Source: JAFAHD01 sp963772515 (GTDB lineage: Bacteria; Vulcanimicrobiota; Vulcanimicrobiia; Eremiobacterales; Eremiobacteraceae). Taken from it: 64,000 bases of DNA. A model generated the notes under the pieces. That model worked only from the letters and a program-made list of their open reading frames with translations, was not told the origin of the DNA and searched no databases. This document shows positions 36,173 to 45,484 of the stretch, in pieces. The position numbers were made by a program, and so were the translations under genes. The stretch lies in assembly GCA_963772515.1 (NCBI GenBank), contig CAVYXC010000002.1, positions 434,001 to 498,000 of the forward strand. Direction: 5' to 3'. The stretch's first letter is position 1; each line of letters starts with the position of its first letter.

Positions 36173-37150
36173 TCACATGCGGACGTGTTGGCCGGTGCCG
36201 ATGACGACGCACGACATCGGATCGTCGGCTACGATGACCGGGATGCCCGTGACTTCGCTCAACAGCGAATCGAGACCGCGCAGCAGCGCACCGCCGCCGG
36301 TGAGCACGATGCCGCGATCGATGATATCGGCCGCAAGCTCCGGCGGCGTCTTTTCGAGCACCGCTTTCACGGCGTCGATGATCGAGCCCAGCGGCTCGGC
36401 CATCGCCTCGCGCGCCTCCTCCGACGTGATCGTCACCGTCTTGGGCAGACCGTTGATCAGATCGCGGCCGCGGATATCCATCGTCATCTCGGGATCGAGC
36501 CGGTAGGCCGACCCGATGCCGAGCTTGATGTCTTCTGCAGTGCGTTCGCCGATCATCAGATTGTAGACGCGACGGATGTGGCGCGCGATCGCCTCATCGA
36601 GCTTGTTGCCGGCGACGCGGATCGACTGGCTTACGACGATGCCGCCGAGCGAGATCACCGCGACGTCGGTCGTGCCGCCGCCAATGTCGACCACCATGTT
36701 GCCGCTCGGGCCGTCGATCGGCAGGCCTGCGCCGACCGCCGCGGCCATCGGCTCTTCGATGATGTCGACGCTCTTCGCACCGGCGAGCTTCGCCGCATCT
36801 CGCACCGCACGCTCCTCGACCGACGTGATCTCGGCGGGCACGCAGATGGTCACCGCCGGTTTGGGGCGCAAGAACGAGAAGAAGCCGTTGCTGCGCGTCA
36901 CCTTCTTGATGAAGTAGTTGAGCATCGCCTCGGTGACTTCGAAGTCTGCGATGACGCCGTCGCGCATCGGGCGAATGGCCTGGATGTTGCTCGGCGTCTT
37001 GCCGAGCATCAGGCGCGCCTCCTCGCCGACCGCGAGCGTCTTGCCGCTGCGCACGTCACGCGCGACCACCGACGGCTCGCGCAACACGATGCCCTTGCCC
37101 CGTACGTACACCAAGACGTTGGCGGTGCCCAGATCGATTCCGATTTCCAA
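36173..37150 (-). CDS. mreB: MreB/Mbl-family rod-shape actin homologue
   Basis: 325 residues, bacterial actin that guides elongation-phase peptidoglycan synthesis at the inner membrane. Nucleotide-binding motifs: phosphate 1 GIDLGTANVLVYV, phosphate 2 VVDIGGGTTDVAVISLGGIV, adenosine motif IVLTGGGALLRGLD. The start is TTG at 37150, with AAGGA upstream inside an unusually AT-rich stretch. Position directly after murA and without mreC/mreD matches the mbl position in Bacillota, so it may be an Mbl-type paralogue rather than the mreBCD copy. Confidence 0.93.
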   Translation of the reverse strand: MEIGIDLGTANVLVYVRGKGIVLREPSVVARDVRSGKTLAVGEEARLMLGKTPSNIQAIRPMRDGVIADFEVTEAMLNYFIKKVTRSNGFFSFLRPKPAVTICVPAEITSVEERAVRDAAKLAGAKSVDIIEEPMAAAVGAGLPIDGPSGNMVVDIGGGTTDVAVISLGGIVVSQSIRVAGNKLDEAIARHIRRVYNLMIGERTAEDIKLGIGSAYRLDPEMTMDIRGRDLINGLPKTVTITSEEAREAMAEPLGSIIDAVKAVLEKTPPELAADIIDRGIVLTGGGALLRGLDSLLSEVTGIPVIVADDPMSCVVIGTGQHVRM

Positions 37151-37173
37151 GATTCTTCCTTATATAATATACG

Positions 37174-38529
37174 TTAGGGTGCGAACGGCGTCACGACTCG
37201 CGGCAGCGTCTCTGTCGCAGTGATGTCTGGCCGCGGCAGAATCGGCGCGAGCCCGCTGACCCGCATCGCCGATGCGCCAAGCGCGGTGAGTTTCTCCTCG
37301 ATGAACTCGTAACCGCGGTCGATGAACTCCAAGCCGCCGATCTGCGACGTCCCCTCGGCGGCCAGCGCGGCCAACACCAGCGCCCCGCCCGCTCTGATAT
37401 CCGGCGCTTCGACGACGGCATCCTTGAGCTTGTCAACGCCGTTGACGACTGCATTGCGCCCAGAGACCTTGACGTCGGCCCCCATGCGCGCCAGTTCGCT
37501 GACGTAGACGAAGCGGGCGTCGAATATAGTTTCTTCGACGAGCGACGTTCCCTTTGCCAAACTCAGATATGCGACCAATGGCGCCTGCAGATCGGTCGGA
37601 AAGCCCGGATACGCGGACGTGACGACGTCGACCGGCTTCCAAGCAGGAACCCCCTGCACGCGCAGGCTTACGCCCTGCGCCTCCACCGTCGCGCCGGTGG
37701 CGCGCAGTTTGACGGACAACGCATCCAGCATCGCCGGATCGAGCCCTTGCAGCGTGACATCGCCGCCTGTGATGGCGCCGGCGATGAGGTACGTGCCGGC
37801 GACGATGCGGTCAGGGATGACGGTATGCTCGCAGCCGTGCAGCTTGCGCACGCCGTCGATGGTGATGGTCGGCGTGCCTTGACCGTGGATGCGCGCGCCC
37901 AACGCATTGAGAAAATCAGCCAGGTCGACGACCTCGGGTTCCTGCGCGGCGTTCTCGATCGTGGTGGTGCCGCGCGCCTTGGTCGCGGCGAGCATGATGT
38001 TCTTGGTCGCTCCGACCGATCGTTTGGCCAGCGTGATGGCCGCGCCGCTGAGGCCTTCCGCATCGGCGATGATCGTGCCGTGCTCGAGATTGATGTCCAC
38101 GCCCAGCGCCTCGAAGCCGCGCAGGTGCAGATCCACCGCGCGCGGACCGATGACGCAGCCGCCCGGCTGCGGCACTTCGGCGCGTCCAAAGCGCGCGATG
38201 AGCGCGCCGGTGACGTCGAACGACGCGTTGAGACGACTGACGAGCGCGTATGGCGCGCGATACGAGTTCACGGACGAGGTGTCGATGACCAGCGTGCCGC
38301 CGGCTTGTTCGCGCACGCGCGCACCTAAACTCTCGAGGATGGCGGCCATCACGTCGACGTCGGTGATGCGCGGCACGCGATGCAAGACGACTTCGCCTTC
38401 TGCGAGGATCGCCGCGGCCATGATGGGCAGGGCTGCGTTCTTGGCGCCGGGCGCATGCAGGACGCCTTCAAGGCGGCGCCCGCCGTCGATGACGAGCCTG
38501 GTGGAAAGCCCGTCGAGGGAATCCATCAT
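37174..38529 (-). CDS. murA: UDP-N-acetylglucosamine 1-carboxyvinyltransferase
   Basis: 451 residues, first committed step of peptidoglycan synthesis (PEP plus UDP-GlcNAc). It is an EPSP-synthase fold protein with the N-terminal Lys-Asn pair HAPGAKNAALPIMAAAIL and the catalytic loop PQPGGCVIGPRAVDLHL. The Cys that fosfomycin alkylates is retained there, so the enzyme is predicted to be of the fosfomycin-sensitive class. Two consecutive ATGs (38529, 38526) compete as start. It lies 30 nt after atpC, the same arrangement as in many Bacillota. Confidence 0.96.
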   Translation of the reverse strand: MMDSLDGLSTRLVIDGGRRLEGVLHAPGAKNAALPIMAAAILAEGEVVLHRVPRITDVDVMAAILESLGARVREQAGGTLVIDTSSVNSYRAPYALVSRLNASFDVTGALIARFGRAEVPQPGGCVIGPRAVDLHLRGFEALGVDINLEHGTIIADAEGLSGAAITLAKRSVGATKNIMLAATKARGTTTIENAAQEPEVVDLADFLNALGARIHGQGTPTITIDGVRKLHGCEHTVIPDRIVAGTYLIAGAITGGDVTLQGLDPAMLDALSVKLRATGATVEAQGVSLRVQGVPAWKPVDVVTSAYPGFPTDLQAPLVAYLSLAKGTSLVEETIFDARFVYVSELARMGADVKVSGRNAVVNGVDKLKDAVVEAPDIRAGGALVLAALAAEGTSQIGGLEFIDRGYEFIEEKLTALGASAMRVSGLAPILPRPDITATETLPRVVTPFAP

Positions 38530-38559
38530 GGCGCGATCATACTTTGCTGCAGCGGCCCG

Positions 38560-38949
38560 CTAGATCTCCCGGCCGGCGACCTCAAGCTTGGCGTGCGCCC
38601 ACGCCAAAGCGGCGCGTTCCTCGGAATCATCGGGGCCTTTCTTCTGCGCGAGCGCCTCTTCGGCCCGCTTGAACTCGGCGCGAACGGCGTCCACATCGAC
38701 CTCGTCCTTGGCGAGCGCCATGTCGGTGAGCACGATGACGCGGTCCGGCAAGACCTCCATAAATCCACCATTGACGGCGAAGGCGGCGTCGCCGGCTTTC
38801 ACTATGCCGATGCGCAGCGTGGTCAGCAGCGGCGCGTGGTTGGGCAGCGCGCCCAGATCGCCGGCCGCCCCTGGCGCGATCACCAGCTCGACGTCGCCTT
38901 CGAACTTCTTCGACTTCGGCGTGACGATGAGCAGATGCGTGGTCGCCAC
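38560..38949 (-). CDS. atpC: ATP synthase F1 epsilon subunit
   Basis: 129 residues. The N-terminal beta-sandwich (LLIVTPKSKKFEGDVELVIA, GALPNHAPLLTTLRIGIVK) and a C-terminal helical pair (AVRAEFKRAEEALAQKK) are both present, so the inhibitory C-terminal domain is kept. The GTG start at 38949 is 6 nt after atpD. It is the last subunit gene of the operon and belongs to the rotor stalk with gamma. Confidence 0.95.
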   Translation of the reverse strand: MATTHLLIVTPKSKKFEGDVELVIAPGAAGDLGALPNHAPLLTTLRIGIVKAGDAAFAVNGGFMEVLPDRVIVLTDMALAKDEVDVDAVRAEFKRAEEALAQKKGPDDSEERAALAWAHAKLEVAGREI

Positions 38950-38955
38950 GGATCG

Positions 38956-40371
38956 CTACGCTTTGGCGGCGAGCGCATCGGCGTTCGCCTTGGCTTCGTC
39001 GATGTTGCCGCACATATAGAAGGCCTGCTCGGGCAGATCGTCCAGCTTGCCGTCGACCAGCTCCTTGAAGCCCGCGATCGTCTCCTTGAGCGGCACGTAT
39101 TTGCCGGGGCGACCCGTGAACGCTTCGGCCACGAAAAACGGCTGGCTCAAGAAGCGCTGGATGCGCCGCGCGCGGCCGACGATGACCTTGTCCTCTTCGG
39201 ACAGCTCTTCGACGCCGAGAATCGCGATGATGTCCTGCAGATCTTTGTAGCGTTGCAGCGTCTCTTGCACGCGGCGCGCGACATGATAGTGCTCCTCGCC
39301 GACGTAGCGCGGCTCGAGCAAGCGCGACGTCGAGGCGAGCGGGTCGACCGCCGGATAGATGCCTTTGTCCGAGATCGAGCGCGACAGCACGGTCGTCGCA
39401 TCGAGATGTGAGAACGTCGTCGCGACGGCGGGGTCGGTGAGGTCATCAGCCGGCACGTAGACCGCTTGCACCGACGTGATCGATCCTTTGCGCGTGGACG
39501 TGATGCGCTCTTCAAGCGCGCCCATCTCCGATGCGAGCGTCGGCTGATAACCGACGGCCGATGGCATGCGGCCGAGCAGCGCCGACACTTCGGATCCGGC
39601 CTGCATGAAGCGGAAGATGTTGTCGATGAAGAGCAGCACGTCTTTGCCGGCCTCATCGCGGAAGTACTCAGCCATGGTGACGCCGGTGAGCCCGACGCGC
39701 AGGCGCACGCCCGGCGGCTCGTCCATCTGGCCGAAGACGAGCGCGGTCTTGTCGATGACGCCCGAGTGTTTCATCTCCATCCACAGATCGTTGCCTTCAC
39801 GCGTGCGCTCGCCGATGCCGGTGAAGACCGAGAAGCCGCCGTGCTCGGCGGCGATGTTGCGGATCAGCTCTTGGATGAGCACCGTCTTGCCGACGCCTGC
39901 GCCGCCGAACAGACCGACCTTGCCGCCGCGCACGTAGGGGGCCAGCAGATCGATGACCTTGATGCCGGTCTCGAACATCACCGTGGTCGGATCTTGCTCA
40001 TCGACTTTGGGCGCGGGCCGATGGATGGGATAGAACGCTTTGGCGTCGACCGGCTTGTCCGAGTCGATCGGCTTGCCGAGCACGTTGAGGATCCGGCCCA
40101 GCGTGGCTTCGCCCACCGGCACCGTGATCGGTGCGCCGGTATCGCGCACTTCCTGTCCGCGCACCATGCCGTCGGTGCCGCCCATTGCGAGCGTGCGCAC
40201 CTGGTTGTTGCCCAGCTCGCTTTGCACTTCGAGCGTCAGCTCATGCTCTTTGCCGTCTGCGCCCTTCAGCGTCGTAAGCAGCGCGGTGTTGATGTCCGGC
40301 AGCGTGTCGAGCGTGAACTCCACGTCGACGACGTTGCCCAGCACTTGCGTGACTTTCCCCTTACCTGGCAT
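38956..40371 (-). CDS. atpD: ATP synthase F1 beta subunit
   Basis: 471 residues, catalytic subunit. Walker A is GLFGGAGVGKTVLIQE, the catalytic glutamate lies in GIGERTREGNDLW, Walker B is DVLLFIDNIFRF, and the DELSEED-type loop reads EELSEEDKVIVGRARRIQRF. Full length, close match to bacterial beta subunits. The ATG at 40371 follows the gamma gene by 3 nt. Confidence 0.98.
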   Translation of the reverse strand: MPGKGKVTQVLGNVVDVEFTLDTLPDINTALLTTLKGADGKEHELTLEVQSELGNNQVRTLAMGGTDGMVRGQEVRDTGAPITVPVGEATLGRILNVLGKPIDSDKPVDAKAFYPIHRPAPKVDEQDPTTVMFETGIKVIDLLAPYVRGGKVGLFGGAGVGKTVLIQELIRNIAAEHGGFSVFTGIGERTREGNDLWMEMKHSGVIDKTALVFGQMDEPPGVRLRVGLTGVTMAEYFRDEAGKDVLLFIDNIFRFMQAGSEVSALLGRMPSAVGYQPTLASEMGALEERITSTRKGSITSVQAVYVPADDLTDPAVATTFSHLDATTVLSRSISDKGIYPAVDPLASTSRLLEPRYVGEEHYHVARRVQETLQRYKDLQDIIAILGVEELSEEDKVIVGRARRIQRFLSQPFFVAEAFTGRPGKYVPLKETIAGFKELVDGKLDDLPEQAFYMCGNIDEAKANADALAAKA

Positions 40372-40374
40372 GTG

Positions 40375-41272
40375 CTATCCCTTCAGCGCTTCTGCGCCGC
40401 CGACGATCTCCAATATCTCTTTGGTGATCGACGCTTGGCGCGTCTTGTTCATCAGCAATGTGATCTCGTCGATGAGCTTGCCGGCGTTGTCAGTCGCGTT
40501 GGTCATCGCGATAAGGCGCGCGGCATACTCTGACGCCTGCGTTTCCAGCAGTGCCTGGAAGATGGTGAATTCGAGATACTTCGGCAGCAGAGCCGCAAGC
40601 ACTGCCCCGACGTCGGGCTCGAACTCGAACGAGTTCTTCGAGGGTCGCGTGCCTCGCCGCTCGACGCTGCGATCGGCAACAGCTGTATGGACGTCGGGCG
40701 CTGCACCATCGTCGAGACGAAGCGGCTGGAGATGAGCATCACCGAGTCGACTGCGCCCGATGTGAAATCGCCGGAGACCCGCTGCGCGATATCCGTCGCG
40801 CGTTCGGCGAACGGCGTTCCGCCAAGGTCCATTCCGCCTCGATGTGATACGGCGTGCGTCGCAGCTGAACGCGTCCTTTGGTCCCGACCAGGTAGAGAAT
40901 CGCCTCGGACTCTAGAGGGAATGGCAGTGTCGCAGGAAGTTCAGTCTGCGGCTGCCTGCGGGCTTCCACAAGCGCGGCACGCACCAAGTTAGAGTTGAAC
41001 GCACCGCAAAGCCCCTTGTCCGCCGTCATGAGCAAGATGGCGCGCTTCTTGACGTCGCGCGCTTCTAGCAGCGGATGATTGAGGCCGCTACCGCCGGCCG
41101 ACGCGAGTTGGGCTAGCATCTCGCCGATCGCGGCCGCGTACGGGCGCGCGGCGCGCATGTCGAGCTCGGCGCGCCGGATCTTCGCGCCCGCGATCATCTT
41201 CATGGCACGCGTGATCTGCTCGGTGTTCTTGAGCGACTTCACGCGGTCGCGAAGTTGGCGAAGCGTCGGCAT
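40375..41272 (-). CDS. atpG: ATP synthase F1 gamma subunit, two apparent frameshifts
   Basis: The central rotor shaft. The N-terminal third is normal in the first frame from ATG 41272 (LRDRVKSLKNTEQITRAMKM, then LLMTADKGLCGAFNSNLVRA, to YHIEAEW). Near 40822-40835 the reading passes to a second frame (LGGTPFAERATDIAQRVSGD to QLLPIAAS). Near 40650-40672 it passes to a third (PKYLEFTIFQALLETQASEY, ending EILEIVGGAEALKG at 40375). Both breaks correspond to a missing base in the same direction, so they do not compensate. Joined, it is about 298 residues, normal for gamma. The gene is essential, so indel errors in the assembled sequence are the likeliest cause. Confidence 0.93.
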
Positions 41273-41275
41273 CGG

Positions 41276-42787
41276 CTATGCGGCCGCCTTGAAGCGCTGC
41301 TTGAACTCGAGGATCGCCGCATCGAGCTTCGCACGCAGGTCGTCGGTCAGTTCCTTGCGGTCGGCGATGAATTTCGGGATGTCCGGATGCGCCGTTTGCA
41401 AGAACTCGTAGAACTGCTTTTGGAACTGGGGTACGCGCGCGGTCGGGATGTCCGCAAGATAGTCTTTGACCGCGACGTAGATCTGGATGACCTGTTTGTC
41501 GAGGTCGAGCGGCTCGAACTGCGGCTGCTTGAGCGTTTCGGTGACTTTCTCGCCGCGCGAGAGCTGGGCTTGCGTCGCTTTGTCGAGATCGGACGAGAGC
41601 TTCGAGAACGCCGCGAGGTCGCGGTATTGCGACAGTTCGAGACGCAGCTGGCCAGCGACGGCTTTCATCGCCTTGGTCTGCGCGTTGCCGCCGACGCGCG
41701 ACACGGACAACCCAACGTCCACCGCCGGGCGGATGCCCTGATAGAAGAGGTTGGTATCGAGATAGATCTGGCCGTCGGTGATCGAGATCAGATTGGTGGG
41801 GATGTACGCCGACACATCGCCCTGCTGCGTCTCGATGACGGGCAGCGCTGTCATCGAGCCGGCGCCCAGCTCGTCGGAGAGTTTCGCCGCGCGCTCGAGC
41901 AGTCGCGAGTGCAAGTAGAAGATGTCGCCCGGATATGCCTCGCGCCCTGGCGGACGGCGCAGCACTAACGAGATCTCGCGATAGGCCTGCGCGTGCTTGG
42001 AGAGATCGTCGTAGATGATAAGCACGTGCTTGCCAGCGTACATGAGCTCTTGGCCCATCGCGCAGCCGGCGTATGGCGCGATATAGCGCAAGCTGGCGGG
42101 GTCCGCGGCGTTGGCCGCGACGATCGTCGTGTAATCCATGGCGCCTGCGTCGGTGAGGATCTTGTAGATCTGCGCCACCGTCGACGCCTTCTGACCGATG
42201 GCGACGTAGATGCAGATGACGTCTTTGCCCTTCTGATTGATGATCGTGTCGAGCGCGATCGCGGTTTTGCCCGTCTGGCGGTCGCCGATGATGAGCTCGC
42301 GCTGGCCTTTGCCGATCGGGATCAGACCGTCGATGGCCTTGATGCCCGTCTGTAGCGGTTCGTGCACGCCTTGGCGCTGCACGACGTTGGGCGCTTGCGT
42401 CTCGATCGGCCGCGTGCGCGTCGTGTTGACCGGTCCTTTGTCGTCGAGGGGCTGGCCGAGCGGGTTGACGACGCGGCCGATGACGCCTTCGCCCACCGGC
42501 ACCGAGACGATACGCTTGGTGCGGCGCACGGTGTCGCCTTCTTTGATCTCGTTGTCCGAACCCATGATGACGACGCCGACGTTATCTTCTTCCAGATTGA
42601 AGACGATCCCGAACAAACCGTTGGGGAACTGCACGAGCTCGCCCGCCTCGGCGGCGCTCAGTCCGTACACGCGCGCGATCGAGTCGCCCACCTCGATGAC
42701 GGTGCCGACCTCGTCTTCGCGCACCGGCGTCTGCGCGCTCTTGATCTGCTGTTTGAGTATTCCGGCGATTTCGTCGGCGTTGATCAT
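41276..42787 (-). CDS. atpA: ATP synthase F1 alpha subunit
   Basis: 503 residues, non-catalytic nucleotide-binding subunit. P-loop LIIGDRQTGKTAIALDTIIN, arginine-finger region IRPAVDVGLSVSRVGGNAQT, and the usual start DEIAGILKQQI. Full length. ATG at 42787; the 24 nt between atpH and atpA contain half of a palindromic repeat. Confidence 0.98.
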   Translation of the reverse strand: MINADEIAGILKQQIKSAQTPVREDEVGTVIEVGDSIARVYGLSAAEAGELVQFPNGLFGIVFNLEEDNVGVVIMGSDNEIKEGDTVRRTKRIVSVPVGEGVIGRVVNPLGQPLDDKGPVNTTRTRPIETQAPNVVQRQGVHEPLQTGIKAIDGLIPIGKGQRELIIGDRQTGKTAIALDTIINQKGKDVICIYVAIGQKASTVAQIYKILTDAGAMDYTTIVAANAADPASLRYIAPYAGCAMGQELMYAGKHVLIIYDDLSKHAQAYREISLVLRRPPGREAYPGDIFYLHSRLLERAAKLSDELGAGSMTALPVIETQQGDVSAYIPTNLISITDGQIYLDTNLFYQGIRPAVDVGLSVSRVGGNAQTKAMKAVAGQLRLELSQYRDLAAFSKLSSDLDKATQAQLSRGEKVTETLKQPQFEPLDLDKQVIQIYVAVKDYLADIPTARVPQFQKQFYEFLQTAHPDIPKFIADRKELTDDLRAKLDAAILEFKQRFKAAA

Positions 42788-42802
42788 TTCAATCCCCTGT
42801 GG

Positions 42803-42822
42803 CGGTCGGATTCATTCGACCG
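42803..42822. repeat. Palindromic repeat at the atpH stop codon
   Basis: CGGTCGGATTCATTCGACCG: near-perfect inverted repeat with one mismatch in the arms, overlapping the atpH stop codon (TGA at 42814-42812). The right arm TTCGACCG is identical to copies at 32583 and 55256. Confidence 0.6.
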
Positions 42823-43396
42823 TTCGCTTTCCATTGGTTGAGGTGGCGGGCCATGTATCCGTAGTCGCGAGCAGATGGCGGCGCAGTTCTTCCAGTTTGC
42901 CGGACACGCTCGCGTCGACGTAGCGGTCGCCGACTTGGACGATGATGCCGCCCAGCAGGTCGGGCTGCACTTTCACCTGCGGCACGATCGTCTTCTTGTA
43001 GAGCTCTGAGAGCCGGCGCGTCAGCGCCTCAAGTTCGGCTGGCTGTGGCGGCGCGGGCATGTCGATCGCGGCGCGTTCGATGCCCGCATGCCGGTCGAGG
43101 AGTTCGTGCATCTGGCGCGCGATGATCCGGATGAGGTTCTCGCGGCGCTTGCGGGCGAGCAGGATGACGAAGTTGCGCACGAGATCGTTCGCGCCCGACA
43201 GCGCCGAGGTGAGGATCTGCTGCTTGGTCCCGCGGTCCACGACGGGCGATTCGAAGAACTGTTCTAGTGCCGGATCTTCGCTGAGCGCAGTCACGAACGC
43301 GTCCAACTCCTTGACCGTCGCGTCGATGGCGTTCGCTTCGCTGGCAAGCGCGAACAAAGCGGTCGAGTAGCGGCGCGCGACGCTATCCTTAAGCAC
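42812..43396 (-). CDS. atpH: ATP synthase F1 delta subunit
   Basis: 194 residues, part of the peripheral stalk linking F1 to the b subunits (OSCP type). Features are the N-terminal VARRYSTALFALASEANAID, the segment LIRIIARQMHELLDRHAGIE and the closing PDLLGGIIVQVGDRYVDASV. The GTG at 43396 overlaps the atpF stop by eight bases; the frame extends to 43417 but that region is inside atpF. A palindromic repeat forms the last codons and stop. Confidence 0.94.
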   Translation of the reverse strand: MLKDSVARRYSTALFALASEANAIDATVKELDAFVTALSEDPALEQFFESPVVDRGTKQQILTSALSGANDLVRNFVILLARKRRENLIRIIARQMHELLDRHAGIERAAIDMPAPPQPAELEALTRRLSELYKKTIVPQVKVQPDLLGGIIVQVGDRYVDASVSGKLEELRRHLLATTDTWPATSTNGKRTVE

Positions 43397-43886
43397 GTTG
43401 CGCCTCGAGACTCCCAATCACGCCTTGGACGAGCTCTTCTTGCCGAGCCGGCGTGAGTTCGCGCAGCGCGATGTCGCGAGCGCTCTGTGTCGCGCGCTCG
43501 ACTGTGTCTTCGAGCAGTTCGCGGCGCACGCGATACCGCTCTCGCTCGAGCTCGCCGTTCGCGTGTGCGAGCACGCGCTGCGCGTGGTCTCGCGCCTGCG
43601 CGATCTCGTCGGTGACCAGGCGCTGTGCTTGCGCCTTGCCGACCTCGACCATGCGCACGGCATCGGTCTTGGCCTTGTCTATCGCCTGTCGCGCTTCTTC
43701 GACCGACGCCGCCGAGCGCGCGACTTCGGCTTGCGCGTCCTCGACCGCTTTGTTCTGCGCCTCTTGTTGCGACACCAGCCACGGATTGCCGTATTTCTGA
43801 TACACGACGACGACGGCAATGGCAAAGATGACGAAATCGACCACCTTTGCGACGAAGACCGGATCGCCTAGCACGTGCGCGTCCAT
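43389..43886 (-). CDS. atpF: ATP synthase Fo b subunit
   Basis: 165 residues: N-terminal membrane helix (AKVVDFVIFAIAVVVVYQKY) and a long charged coiled coil rich in A/E/R/Q. It is the second of two adjacent b-type genes and is the b copy nearest atpH. It begins 3 nt after the b' gene. Together with b' it should form the peripheral stalk. Confidence 0.9.
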   Translation of the reverse strand: MDAHVLGDPVFVAKVVDFVIFAIAVVVVYQKYGNPWLVSQQEAQNKAVEDAQAEVARSAASVEEARQAIDKAKTDAVRMVEVGKAQAQRLVTDEIAQARDHAQRVLAHANGELERERYRVRRELLEDTVERATQSARDIALRELTPARQEELVQGVIGSLEAQRA

Positions 43887-43889
43887 TCC

Positions 43890-44324
43890 CTATGCGACCC
43901 GTTCGACGCGCAACGCGTGATCGGCCATCGTGCGCGCGAGCTCGTCCACGAAAGGACCTTGTTTTTCGACGGCCTGCGCGCGCTCAGCCGATACGGTGGC
44001 GTGCGCATGTGAGATGTTAGCCGCAGCTTCGTCTGCCGAGCGGCGCTCGATCGCGTGCGATTCATCGGAAGCGCGCGATGCCGCGGTCCGCATCGCCTCG
44101 TCCGTCGCGCGCCGCGCCTCTGTCAGGATCGTATCGGCCTGCACCTGGAGCTCACGAGCACGCGCCTTTAGATCGTCGGCCTCGCGTCGCTGCTCTGCGA
44201 TGTAGTGCAACCGCTTCTCGATCGCGCGCTGCGTCGGAGCGATGAACACGTAATTGAGCAACACCCAGAACACGATGAGGTTCAGAATCTGGATGAGGAA
44301 AGTGCCGTCGATCGAGAGCAGCAT
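43890..44324 (-). CDS. ATP synthase Fo b' subunit (second b-type subunit)
   Basis: 144 residues with an N-terminal membrane helix (FLIQILNLIVFWVLLNYVFI) and a coiled coil (QRREADDLKARARELQVQAD). It differs from the neighbouring b gene but has the same architecture, as in the b/b' heterodimers of cyanobacteria, chloroplasts and some Alphaproteobacteria. The order atpE, b', b, atpH is the cyanobacterial one. Confidence 0.88.
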   Translation of the reverse strand: MLLSIDGTFLIQILNLIVFWVLLNYVFIAPTQRAIEKRLHYIAEQRREADDLKARARELQVQADTILTEARRATDEAMRTAASRASDESHAIERRSADEAAANISHAHATVSAERAQAVEKQGPFVDELARTMADHALRVERVA

Positions 44325-44342
44325 GTGCGTTGCGCGGCTGTC

Positions 44343-44630
44343 CTAGTGCGTGCCGAGGATCGGCTTGAGCGCCTGCATCACGCCGAGTCCGCCACCGCCG
44401 ATGAGAAGGAAGAACGCGAGCGCGATCGCGATGATTGGGAACGCCTCCAGGATGCCGAAGCCGAGGAAATAGAAGAAGAATATGTTCGGCCGCGCCTCGG
44501 GTTGGCGCGCGATGGACTCCACGGCCTTGCTGCCGATGATGCCGTCGCCGATGGCCGAGCCGAATGCCGCGAAGCCGACCATGAGCGCGAAGCTGAGGAT
44601 GACGGCGGACGTGAGAATTGCGTTTTCCAC
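44343..44630 (-). CDS. atpE: ATP synthase Fo c subunit
   Basis: 95 residues, two transmembrane helices joined by the polar loop KAVESIARQPEARPN. The ion-binding carboxylate in helix 2 is Glu in LGFGILEAFPIIAIALAFFL. The residue after it is Ala, not the Ser/Thr typical of sodium-binding rings, so proton coupling is predicted. Helix 1 carries an Asp (AIGDGIIG) where sodium-type rings have Gln. The GTG start is preceded by GGGAG. Confidence 0.95.
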   Translation of the reverse strand: MENAILTSAVILSFALMVGFAAFGSAIGDGIIGSKAVESIARQPEARPNIFFFYFLGFGILEAFPIIAIALAFFLLIGGGGLGVMQALKPILGTH

Positions 44631-44644
44631 AGAATTGCTCCCTC

Positions 44645-45475
44645 TTAGTGCTCTGTTGATTCTTCTGTTGGTACGACGAGATAGCCGATGGTAAGCAGCG
44701 TGAACACGACGGCTTGGATCAGACCGATCAGCAGATTGAAGATATAGATGGCGAACGGCGCGGCGATCGTGAGCTTCGATATGTTAATTGTAAGATCGAA
44801 TCCGCGTATATCGTAGACAGCGTCGAGTACAGTCCCTCCCGGACCCAGCCCGGGAATAAGAAGCCCGATGAGGTGATACGGTCCAAGGACGATTCCGGCC
44901 AAAATAACGGCGGCTGCAACGACCAGCAAGATCTCTCCGGCGAAGATGTTGCCGAATAGCCGCATCGCTAGGGTCACTGGACGGGCTAGCTCATCGATCA
45001 GCATGAACGGCAGCATCGGGACACCGAGACCGAGCGGCTTGATCACGAGATGTTTGTAGAAGCCCGGACCCTTGTTGCGGATGCCGACGACTTGTATAAA
45101 CAGAATGGTCACGATCGCCAGTGCGGCGGTGGTATTGAGATCCGCCGTCGGCGACTTGCCGATGAACGGGAACAGCCCAATCTCGTTGAGCAAGAAGACG
45201 AAGATGAAGATGGTGATAATGTAGGGCGCGAGCGGCGCACCTTTTTTGCCCAAGATGCTGGCTGTCAGATCGGACAGCCCGCCGACGAGCAGCTCCATGA
45301 TGCTGTAGCGCTTCGAAACGATCGTGACCGGGTGGGTGGCAGCGAGCAGGCCGAAGATCAGCAGCGCCAGCGCCATGACGAGCCATGTGATTAACACCGT
45401 ATCCGCGTGCGCCGTGTTGAACGGCGCCGGCAATGGAAGATGCCACAGCGGATGGCTGCCGACTTGCTCCTGCAT
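44645..45475 (-). CDS. atpB: ATP synthase Fo a subunit
   Basis: 276 residues, membrane stator with the essential arginine in RPVTLAMRLFGNIFAGEILL. Six or so transmembrane helices; helix-5 region ISKLTIAAPFAIYIFNLLIG. The ATG at 45475 with GAGGG five bases upstream is preferred over the GTG at 45481. First of the classical subunit genes after the AtpI-like gene. Confidence 0.95.
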   Translation of the reverse strand: MQEQVGSHPLWHLPLPAPFNTAHADTVLITWLVMALALLIFGLLAATHPVTIVSKRYSIMELLVGGLSDLTASILGKKGAPLAPYIITIFIFVFLLNEIGLFPFIGKSPTADLNTTAALAIVTILFIQVVGIRNKGPGFYKHLVIKPLGLGVPMLPFMLIDELARPVTLAMRLFGNIFAGEILLVVAAAVILAGIVLGPYHLIGLLIPGLGPGGTVLDAVYDIRGFDLTINISKLTIAAPFAIYIFNLLIGLIQAVVFTLLTIGYLVVPTEESTEH

Positions 45476-45484
45476 CGTCACCCT

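Noticed and set aside
37150..37174. AT-rich TATATTATATAAGG before mreB as a promoter
   Set aside because: A -10-like match exists but no convincing -35 at the right distance, and it lies too close to the TTG start; it more likely just exposes the ribosome binding site.
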